Source: Clostridium sp. (lineage in GTDB: Bacteria > Bacillota > Clostridia > Clostridiales > Clostridiaceae). Taken from it: a DNA stretch of 36,353 nucleotides. The notes beneath the pieces are model-generated. The model saw only the letters and a list, made by a program, of their open reading frames with translations, searched no databases and had not been told where the DNA came from. Every line of letters starts with the position of its first letter. Positions within the stretch are counted from its first letter, which is position 1. Position numbers and translations under genes: made by a program. The stretch covers positions 1 to 36,353 of the forward strand of contig JALFQD010000273.1 in the NCBI GenBank assembly GCA_022785265.1, in the 5' to 3' direction. Below are positions 30,116-36,353 of this stretch, piece by piece.

Positions 30116-31480
30116 TTATTCAATTTCTTCAGCCTTTAAAGCTATAGCACATTCAATTCTCTTCTTTTGCATCTTACAACCTATTTCATAAGGTATATTC
30201 ATATCACCATTAAAGTTTACATTATTAGCTTGGCATCCTCCACTACAATAAAATCTTGCCCAACATTCTCTACACTTAGGTTTATTGTATATATGTGCCT
30301 TTTTAAATTTCTTTCCTAATTCAGCATCATAGGTATCATCAAAAATTGAACCAAGCTTATATTCTTCCTTACCAACAAACTGATGGCATGGATAAACATC
30401 TCCTTGTGGAGTTATAGCTACATATTCAAAACCTGAGCCACATCCAGAAATTCTTTTATAAACACAAGGACCACCTTGTAAATCTATATTGAAATGATAG
30501 AAGGTAAATTCATCTTTTCCTTCTCTCTTTCTTCTTGCCATTTCATTATACAATTTATCATAGTTATCAAATATTTCTGGAAGGTCTTCTTCTCTTATAG
30601 CTAAAGGATGACCTTCTTCTAAAACTACTGGCTCTATTGATATTTCTCTAAAGCCTTCATTTAACATAGAAACTACATCTTCATAAAAATCAACATTATC
30701 TCTTGTAAATGTTCCTCTTACATAATAAGTCTTTCCTTTAGTTCTTTTAGAAATCATTTTTTTAATGTTAGGAAGTATATCATCATAAGAACCAGAGCCA
30801 TCTGGTTTAATTCTTACTTTGTCATTTACTTCTTTTCTTCCATCTAATGATAAAATGATATTACCCATCTCTTTGTCCATAAATTCCATCATTTCATCAT
30901 TTAACAAAGTAGCGTTAGTTGTCATTGTAAATCTTATGTTTTTATTCCACTTAGCTTCATTTTCTCTTGCATACTTTATTATTTCTTTTATTGTATCCAT
31001 TATTAATGTTGGTTCTCCACCAAACAAATCTATTTCTATGTTCTTTCTAGGACCACTTCTTTTAATTACATAATCAATAGCCTTTTTAGCAGTTTCAACA
31101 GACATTACTCCTTTATTTCCATGATATTCTCCTTCGTCTGCAAAACAATATTTACATCTTAAATTACATCCATGAATTATATTTAAACAAACAGCTTTTA
31201 TATAATCTCTATCATCCATTGAACTATGAGCTATTTCTTCATATTGGTCGGGAGAATATAATACTTCTTCTTTTACAAGCTCTTGTATTTCATCATAAGC
31301 TTCAGAAATTTCCTCTTCATCATATTTTCCTTTTAATTCATTTATTACATCTACTTTTTCCTTTAATTTATCATCATCTAATATATCATAAACAAGCTCA
31401 TCCACTATATGGACTGCCCCTGTATTCACATCTAATACAAAGTATTTATCACCTTGTTTAAATTTATGTATAAAAGCCAT
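30116..31480 (-). CDS. scfB: SCIFF radical SAM maturase
   Basis: Radical SAM/SPASM enzyme of 454 residues that installs a Cys-to-Thr thioether cross-link in the SCIFF peptide. The N-terminal 90 residues (FIHKFKQGDKYFVLDVNTGAV) look like the peptide-recognition domain. The radical SAM cluster is Cys105-x3-Cys109-x2-Cys112 (CNLRCKYC). The C-terminal SPASM region carries CVYKRISGCGSGF, VYPCHQF and CRECWARFYCSGGC for auxiliary clusters, then a final GCKMQKKR. It lies 66 bases after the precursor gene, with a hairpin between, and directly before the M16 peptidase gene. The identification rests on the pairing with a bona fide SCIFF peptide and on overall similarity to CteB-type maturases. Confidence 0.93.
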   Translation of the reverse strand: MAFIHKFKQGDKYFVLDVNTGAVHIVDELVYDILDDDKLKEKVDVINELKGKYDEEEISEAYDEIQELVKEEVLYSPDQYEEIAHSSMDDRDYIKAVCLNIIHGCNLRCKYCFADEGEYHGNKGVMSVETAKKAIDYVIKRSGPRKNIEIDLFGGEPTLIMDTIKEIIKYARENEAKWNKNIRFTMTTNATLLNDEMMEFMDKEMGNIILSLDGRKEVNDKVRIKPDGSGSYDDILPNIKKMISKRTKGKTYYVRGTFTRDNVDFYEDVVSMLNEGFREISIEPVVLEEGHPLAIREEDLPEIFDNYDKLYNEMARRKREGKDEFTFYHFNIDLQGGPCVYKRISGCGSGFEYVAITPQGDVYPCHQFVGKEEYKLGSIFDDTYDAELGKKFKKAHIYNKPKCRECWARFYCSGGCQANNVNFNGDMNIPYEIGCKMQKKRIECAIALKAEEIE

Positions 31481-31504
31481 CTAAAATTCCCTCCATATAA
31501 TTAT

Positions 31505-31542
31505 AAAGAAGCAGTAACCAAAAAAGTTACTGCCACTTCTTT
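31505..31542 (-). terminator. Intercistronic hairpin between scfA and scfB
   Basis: Arms AAAGAAG-GCAGTAAC (31505-31518) and GTTACTGC-CTTCTTT (31526-31542, with a CA bulge) form a strong hairpin. On the minus strand it is followed by only a short interrupted U stretch, so it likely acts as a partial terminator or mRNA stabiliser, letting precursor peptide be made in excess over its maturase. Confidence 0.7.
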
Positions 31543-31546
31543 TTAA

Positions 31547-31684
31547 TTAGTTTTCACATTCTAAGTTTGCAACAGTACAAGAAGTCTTACATGCTGATTG
31601 ACATGAGTTTGCACATTCTTTGCATCCTGGTTTACATAAACTATTTTTTATATTAGTTTTGTTTATAGTTTTTATGTGTTTCAT
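31547..31684 (-). CDS. scfA: SCIFF ribosomal peptide precursor
   Basis: Short gene of 45 codons read directly from the sequence. The N-terminus MKHIKTINKTN is the highly conserved SCIFF leader start. The core contains cysteines at 17, 21, 24, 28, 32, 36 and 43, with the typical CQSACKTSCTV stretch. SCIFF stands for six cysteines in forty-five residues; here the length is exactly 45 but there are seven cysteines. Cys32 and Thr37 are both present; this is the residue pair reported to be joined by the maturase in the best-studied relatives. AAGGAGGGA lies 6 bases before the ATG. It has its own extended -10 promoter. The biological role of SCIFF is unknown. Confidence 0.95.
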   Translation of the reverse strand: MKHIKTINKTNIKNSLCKPGCKECANSCQSACKTSCTVANLECEN

Positions 31685-31717
31685 GCTAATATCCCTCCTT
31701 ATAAACTTTTACTACTA

Positions 31718-31723
31718 ATTATA
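31718..31723 (-). promoter_or_regulatory. Extended -10 promoter of scfA
   Basis: On the minus strand TATAAT is preceded by TGG (TGGTATAAT), an extended -10 element, with no good -35. It lies about 34 bases before the scfA ATG and between it and the histidine kinase stop. Confidence 0.6.
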
Positions 31724-31752
31724 CCATATTTTTTGATAGTTTAGGACAAAAT

Positions 31753-32961
31753 TTATAATTCTACATGAAAAATTGTTCTATTTTTTTCACTTTCAGCATA
31801 AATTTTTCCATTATATTTCTCCACAATGGTCTTTGCTATTGAAAGTCCTAAACCATATCCTCCTTTTTCTCTTGCTCTTGATTTATCCACTCTATAAAAT
31901 CTTTCAAATATTTTTTCTAAATCTTCTTTAGGAATATTTTCTCCTGTATTTTCTACAGATAAATGTATTTTTTGCTTATCTTCTTTTAGACTTATTTTTA
32001 TTTCAGTATCTTTAAAAGAATGTTTTATTGCATTATCTATAAGTATCCCTATAAGCTGATTAAATCCTTCTTTGTTTCCTTTAAATAAAATATTTTCTTT
32101 AATATCACAATTTAACTCAATATTATTTTCATATAAAATAGCTTCAAAATTTAGTGCTTGGTTCATAACAACATCACTTAAATTAAACTCAACTTCCTCA
32201 CCAAGAATTTCATTGTTATCTGCTTTAGCTAGATATAAAAGATTACTAACAAGCTTTGACATTCTATCAGTTTGAAATGCAATATAATCAATCCATTTTT
32301 TCTGATTTTTAATAGTATCATTTTTATTTGAATTTAATAAATCAATGTTTGTATTTATTATAGCTAATGGAGTTTTTAATTCATGGGAAACATCTGCAAT
32401 AAATCTCTTTTGTGAATTATATGCTTCTTCAACTGGTTTTATTGCTCTTTTTGCAATTATTAAGCTTATAAAAAATAATAATATAAGACTAGCTACTCCA
32501 ATAATACTAGAAGTAATAATAAGCCTTTTTAGAAATTGTTTATGACCACTTTCTTCTTTTAAAACTATTGATATATTACCAGAAGGATTACTCTTATACA
32601 TATAAGCAAAAGTATAGTCACTACTTTCTATAAATCCCCTATCTTTATTACTATTTAAAACTTCCTTTACTGCGTCTACTAATTCTTCCTCTTCTATATC
32701 TAATTTTGTTTGATATATAAGTTTATTATTGATAATATTATAAGTTCCTATAATGCTATTAAGAGAATCTCTATCCATAGGTCCATTTATATTGTTAGGC
32801 TTCATTTTCATGCTATTTATGCTTTCGCTAAGATGAGAAAATATTTCATACTCACTATTACTTTTCACTCCTATATATATAGCCATTATAATAAGAAGAA
32901 CTATAGAGGTAAGTAAAGTCATTGTGGTTACAATAAATCTTATTTTTAATTTTTTAAACAT
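31753..32961 (-). CDS. Sensor histidine kinase
   Basis: Membrane kinase of 402 residues. Two transmembrane helices (about 8-31 and 146-168) frame an extracellular sensor domain of about 110 residues with no family I recognise. The dimerisation/phosphoacceptor helix has His193 in DVSHELKTPLAI. The HATPase domain shows N (LIDNAIKHS), FERFYRVDKSR and GYGLGLSIAKTIVEKYNG. It begins at the base after the response regulator stop, so the pair is translationally coupled. The stimulus is unknown. The scfA promoter lies directly downstream. Confidence 0.92.
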   Translation of the reverse strand: MFKKLKIRFIVTTMTLLTSIVLLIIMAIYIGVKSNSEYEIFSHLSESINSMKMKPNNINGPMDRDSLNSIIGTYNIINNKLIYQTKLDIEEEELVDAVKEVLNSNKDRGFIESSDYTFAYMYKSNPSGNISIVLKEESGHKQFLKRLIITSSIIGVASLILLFFISLIIAKRAIKPVEEAYNSQKRFIADVSHELKTPLAIINTNIDLLNSNKNDTIKNQKKWIDYIAFQTDRMSKLVSNLLYLAKADNNEILGEEVEFNLSDVVMNQALNFEAILYENNIELNCDIKENILFKGNKEGFNQLIGILIDNAIKHSFKDTEIKISLKEDKQKIHLSVENTGENIPKEDLEKIFERFYRVDKSRAREKGGYGLGLSIAKTIVEKYNGKIYAESEKNRTIFHVEL

Positions 32962-33645
32962 TTACTTTTCATCCTTATATTCTAAAAGATATCCTATGTT
33001 TCTTATGGCTTTTATTGTAACCTTAGATTTTAGAAATGTAAGCTTTCTACGTAGAAAAGAAATATATACCTCTACATTATTATGTTCTGCTTCAGATTCA
33101 AAGCCCCATAGTTTATTTATAATATCATCCTTATTAATAATACTTCCTTTTCTATTAATAAGAAGTTCTAAGAGACCAAATTCCTTTGCTGTTAATTTAA
33201 CTGAATTTAAGCTAGTAGAAAGTTCTAAAGTTCCAATATTTAAAGTTATATCTCCAAAACACAACTCATTATCGTTTGTAATTTCTCCTTTTCTTCTGCT
33301 TAAAGCTCTTATTCTTGCAAGAAGCTCCTCTGTATAAAATGGCTTTGGAAGATAATCATCTGCTCCACAATCTAACCCTGCTACCTTATCAGATACTTCT
33401 CCTTTAGCTGTAAGTAAAATTATAGGGCATTCTATTCCTTCTTTTCTTGCCTTTTTAAGTACATCTAAACCATTCATTAAAGGAAGCATTATATCTAAAA
33501 TTACTAAATCATAAATATTTGAAAGTATATAATCAAGACCATCTTCTCCATTAAAAACTCTATCAACAGTATAATTATGCTTTTCTAAAATAGCCCCTAA
33601 AGCTTCTGATAATTGTTCTTCGTCTTCTACTATTAAAATTCTCAT
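32962..33645 (-). CDS. OmpR/PhoB-family response regulator
   Basis: DNA-binding regulator of 227 residues. The receiver domain has the acidic pair Glu7/Asp8, phosphoacceptor Asp51 (LVILDIMLP) and the conserved lysine in LPKPFYTEELLARI. The C-terminal winged helix (about 128-225) has LTAKEFGLLELLINRKG and VEVYISFLRRKL. The frame reaches a GTG at 33654, but this is part of the GAGGTG ribosome binding site; the ATG at 33645 is the start. Cognate kinase is the next gene. Repeats at 33679-33733 look like binding sites for this kind of regulator, so autoregulation is likely. Confidence 0.93.
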   Translation of the reverse strand: MRILIVEDEEQLSEALGAILEKHNYTVDRVFNGEDGLDYILSNIYDLVILDIMLPLMNGLDVLKKARKEGIECPIILLTAKGEVSDKVAGLDCGADDYLPKPFYTEELLARIRALSRRKGEITNDNELCFGDITLNIGTLELSTSLNSVKLTAKEFGLLELLINRKGSIINKDDIINKLWGFESEAEHNNVEVYISFLRRKLTFLKSKVTIKAIRNIGYLLEYKDEK

Positions 33646-33678
33646 ATCATTCACCTCTTTATAAATATTTTAACATAC

Positions 33679-33733
33679 AAAGCTTAAATAAAATTTAAAA
33701 TGAAAATCATTTTTTAAGTTTTATTTAAGCTTT
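33679..33733. repeat. Inverted and 11-bp-spaced repeats upstream of the response regulator
   Basis: Perfect 15-bp inverted repeats AAAGCTTAAATAAAA (33679-33693) and TTTTATTTAAGCTTT (33719-33733) are separated by 25 bases. Each arm is part of a direct repeat with 11-base period (TTTAAGTTTTA then TTTAAGCTTTA on the plus strand), the spacing used by OmpR/PhoB-type regulators. A minus-strand TAAAAT lies just downstream with a poor -35, as in activated promoters. The bases 33734-33923 hold nothing I can name. Confidence 0.5.
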
Positions 33734-33923
33734 AGATTTTAAAATTATTTTATATAAAGTGAGGTGATTATTTTTATATATTAAATTTAAAATAACAATT
33801 AATAAGATTTATATATTTTTAATTTTAAAAGAGCAATAAACCAAAGATAATCCACCTAGCACACATATAATAATTGCTTTAATTATGTTAATAATTTATT
33901 TATCTTATTGATTTAATTGTTAT

Positions 33924-33966
33924 AAAAAAAGAAGAGATATGCAAAAATTACTCTTGCATATCTCTT
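33924..33966 (-). terminator. Rho-independent terminator after pyruvate carboxylase
   Basis: Perfect 13-bp stem AAGAGATATGCAA (33932-33944) with TTGCATATCTCTT (33954-33966), followed on the minus strand by one C and seven U (33924-33930). It starts a few bases after the carboxylase stop. Confidence 0.88.
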
Positions 33967-33971
33967 TTATA

Positions 33972-36353
33972 TTACTTAATCTTCATTAATAACTCGCCAG
34001 TTTTTACTTGTTGTCCTTCCTTAACAGCAATAAATTCTATAACTCCAGATACAGGGGCTACTATATTAGTTTCCATCTTCATAGCTTCTATTATTATTAA
34101 GCTTTGACCTTCCTTAACTTCGTCTCCCTCATTAACAAGAACCTTATTTATGTTACCAGGAATACTTGAACCTACTTCATTTTTATTTTCTGGGTCTGCC
34201 ATAACTGTATTATCAGCCTTTGTAGCAATTCCTGTATCTCTTCTTGTCTTATCTTTAACCTTTATTTCTCTTCTGTTTCCATTAACCTCAAATACAAGAA
34301 TTCTATTTCCTTCTTCATCATGTCTGCCGATTTCTACTAATTGAACTATTAAGGTTCTACCTTCTTCTACTTCTATTTCACAAGTTTCACCTTCTGCTAG
34401 TCCATGGAAGAATACATCACTTCCCATACGGCTAACATCACCATATTCATCAACAAACTTTAAGTAATCTTCAAAAACATCTGGATATAAAGCATAACTT
34501 AATAAATCTTTATTTGTTGGTTCATACTTAAACTTTTCTTTTAAGTATTCTCTATCCTTTTCAAAATCTTCTGGTGGTAATAATTCACCTGGTCTTACTG
34601 TAATAGGCTCTTCTCCTTTTAGAACTACCTTTTGAAGTTCCTTTGGGAATCCTCCTTCTGGTTGACCCATCATACCTTTAAAGTATGATACAACTGAATC
34701 TGGGAATGCCATATTCTTAGCTTTTTCACATATGTTTTCTGGAGTCAAGTCATTTTGAACCATAAATATTGCCATATCTCCAACCATCTTAGAAGAAGGA
34801 GTAACCTTTATTATGTCTCCAACCATTTCATTAACTTTCTTATACATATGTTTTACATCATTAAATTTGTGTCCAATTCCAAAGCTTTCAACTTGTGGCT
34901 TTAAGTTTGAATATTGTCCTCCAGGAATTTCGTATCTGTAAATTTCTGCACTACCAGTCTTTAGGTCAGATTCAAATTCACTATAAACTTGTCTTACTGC
35001 TCCCCAGTAATCATCAATTTTTTGAATCTTATTTAACTCAATTCCAGTGTCTCTATCAGTATTCTTTAACGCTGCTACAACTGAGTTTAAAGCTGGTTGG
35101 CTTGTTAAGCCTGACATATTATTAAATGCTGTATCTATAATATCAACTCCAGCATCTGCTGCCATTAAAACAGTTGCTACTCCATTACCAGTAGTATCAT
35201 GAGTATGTAATTGAATTGGAATTGAAATTTCGTTCTTTAATGCAGTTATAAGCTTTTTAGCTGCATAAGGCTTTAATAAAGCTGACATATCCTTTATTGC
35301 AAGTATATGAGCACCCATCTTTTCAATTTCCTTAGCCTTATCTACATAATACTTTAAGCTATATTTATCTCTAGTTTCATCTAAGATGTCACCAGTATAA
35401 CATAATGCAACTTCAGCTATTTTTCCACATTTTAATGTTTCATCTAAAGCTACTTCTATTCCCTTTAACCAGTTAAGTGAATCGAATATTCTAAATACAT
35501 CTATTCCACTCTTAGCAGATTCTTTTATGAATTCTCTTATAACATTATCTGGATAGTTCTTATATCCAACACCATTAGCACCTCTTATAAGCATTTGGAA
35601 CATAATGTTTGGTATTCTCTTTCTTAATTCTTCTAATCTTACCCATGGGTCTTCTTTTAAGAATCTATATGCTGTGTCAAATGTAGCTCCTCCCCACATT
35701 TCAAGAGAGAATAAATCTCCAGCGTAAGCTGCAGTAGCTTCTGCTATATTTATCATATCCTTACTTCTAACTCTTGTTGCCATTAAAGATTGTTGAGCAT
35801 CTCTCATAGTTGAGTCTGTAAGTAAAAGCTTGTTTTGAGATTTTATCCACTTAACTACACCTTCTGGTCCTTCAGCATCTAAGATTTGCTTTGTACCCTT
35901 TAATCCTTCTAATGTATCTACCTTTGGAATTACAGGTACATCATAATCTGTCTTAATGCCTTGAGTTCCATTTACTATCTTTTCACCAACAATTTTTAAT
36001 ACTCTTTGTTCTTCATCTGTTCTTGGCTTTATGTCAAATAATTGTGGATTATCTGAAATGAAGTTTGTATCACATTCTCCTTTTCTAAATGTTTCATTAT
36101 TTAAAACATTTATCAAGAAATCAACATTAGTCTTAACTCCTGTAATATTTATTTCCTTTATAGCACGTATAGATTTTCTTACAGTATCTTCAAAAGTTCT
36201 TGAATGTGCAGTAGTTTTTACAAGAAGACTATCATAATAAGGACTTATAACAGCTCCACTAAATCCATTACCACCATCAAGTCTTATACCAAATCCTCCA
36301 CCTGTTCTATAAACATCAATTTTACCAGTATCAGGTGCAAAATTATTTGAAGG
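33972..36353 (-). CDS. pyc: Pyruvate carboxylase (5' part outside the window)
   Basis: Biotin enzyme that carboxylates pyruvate to oxaloacetate for anaplerosis, important in clostridia for aspartate-family amino acids. 793 codons are visible; the frame is open to the window edge, so about 350 N-terminal residues of a typical 1145-residue protein are missing. Visible in order: the end of the biotin carboxylase domain (YRTGGGFGIRLDGGNGFSG), the carboxyltransferase domain starting LLTDSTMRDAQQSLMATRVR with HTHDTTG, the tetramerisation region, and the C-terminal biotin carrier with EAMKMETN, where the biotinyl lysine is 34 residues from the end. An internal TTG at 36116 is not a start. A terminator follows. 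Confidence 0.95.
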   Translation of the reverse strand, partial: PSNNFAPDTGKIDVYRTGGGFGIRLDGGNGFSGAVISPYYDSLLVKTTAHSRTFEDTVRKSIRAIKEINITGVKTNVDFLINVLNNETFRKGECDTNFISDNPQLFDIKPRTDEEQRVLKIVGEKIVNGTQGIKTDYDVPVIPKVDTLEGLKGTKQILDAEGPEGVVKWIKSQNKLLLTDSTMRDAQQSLMATRVRSKDMINIAEATAAYAGDLFSLEMWGGATFDTAYRFLKEDPWVRLEELRKRIPNIMFQMLIRGANGVGYKNYPDNVIREFIKESAKSGIDVFRIFDSLNWLKGIEVALDETLKCGKIAEVALCYTGDILDETRDKYSLKYYVDKAKEIEKMGAHILAIKDMSALLKPYAAKKLITALKNEISIPIQLHTHDTTGNGVATVLMAADAGVDIIDTAFNNMSGLTSQPALNSVVAALKNTDRDTGIELNKIQKIDDYWGAVRQVYSEFESDLKTGSAEIYRYEIPGGQYSNLKPQVESFGIGHKFNDVKHMYKKVNEMVGDIIKVTPSSKMVGDMAIFMVQNDLTPENICEKAKNMAFPDSVVSYFKGMMGQPEGGFPKELQKVVLKGEEPITVRPGELLPPEDFEKDREYLKEKFKYEPTNKDLLSYALYPDVFEDYLKFVDEYGDVSRMGSDVFFHGLAEGETCEIEVEEGRTLIVQLVEIGRHDEEGNRILVFEVNGNRREIKVKDKTRRDTGIATKADNTVMADPENKNEVGSSIPGNINKVLVNEGDEVKEGQSLIIIEAMKMETNIVAPVSGVIEFIAVKEGQQVKTGELLMKIK

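Noticed and set aside
33820..33905. Minus-strand open stretch encoding a short hydrophobic peptide (LGGLSLVYCSFKIKNI)
   Set aside because: No ATG, GTG or TTG with a ribosome binding site precedes it; only ATT/ATA codons are available. Too short and AT-rich to support a gene.
35990..36116. Internal TTG at 36116 as start of a shorter carboxylase-like protein
   Set aside because: The frame continues upstream to the window edge with good biotin carboxylase sequence and there is no ribosome binding site; the gene is simply cut by the window.

Overview
The window is AT-rich, has dense gene packing and strong GGAGG-type ribosome binding sites, and uses several GTG/TTG starts. Its content points to an anaerobic low-GC Firmicute of the genus Clostridium: SCIFF peptide system, type III glutamine synthetase, NasT/NitR-type ANTAR antiterminator, LL-diaminopimelate aminotransferase, T-box and purine riboswitch. 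A C. perfringens/C. baratii-like species would fit, but that is inference. All genes except one (glnN) lie on the minus strand. I see no mobile elements, CRISPR arrays, rRNA or tRNA genes; this looks like core chromosome.

Layout from high to low coordinate, the direction of most transcription. (1) 36353-33972: 3' two thirds of pyruvate carboxylase, running off the window edge. (2) 33645-31753: OmpR-type response regulator and histidine kinase, preceded by tandem and inverted repeats. (3) 31684-25700: SCIFF precursor peptide (45 codons), its radical SAM maturase, an M16 peptidase, an Orn/Lys/Arg-decarboxylase-family enzyme, a small membrane protein and an aminotransferase. (4) 25696-23705: T-box leader, Lrp/AsnC-like regulator and a second aminotransferase. 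(5) 23649-21598: guanine-class purine riboswitch, xanthine/purine permease and xanthine phosphoribosyltransferase. (6) 21512-13933: nitrogen block. Type III glutamine synthetase (plus strand) faces a minus-strand operon of a stand-alone glutamate-synthase GXGXG domain protein, a type I glutamine synthetase, an ANTAR regulator, dapF and pyrG. (7) 13815-10042: dapL, a DUF1846 protein and a SPOR-domain membrane protein. (8) 9846-1: cell-shape and division block maf-radC-mreB-mreC-mreD-mrdA, then minC-minD-minE, then rodA.

The most interesting element is the 353-bp intergenic region 19027-19379. Two back-to-back promoters with 17-bp spacers each appear to start a transcript almost directly at a 5-bp hairpin with the same hexaloop, AAAGGC (A at position 1, G at 4, as in known ANTAR protein targets). 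In both leaders that same AAAGGC is also the base of a transcription terminator, so binding of the hexaloop and termination exclude each other. The ANTAR protein is encoded in the minus-strand operon itself. Known ANTAR targets carry two hexaloops; I see only one per leader, so this may be a minimal form of the system. It would place both glutamine synthetases, and also diaminopimelate epimerase and CTP synthase, under one antitermination switch.

Non-coding stretches over 300 bases: 12298-12621 (promoter and three hairpins), 19027-19379 (divergent ANTAR-type leaders), 25351-25699 (T-box) and 33646-33971 (repeats upstream of the response regulator, pyc terminator and about 190 bases with nothing I recognise).
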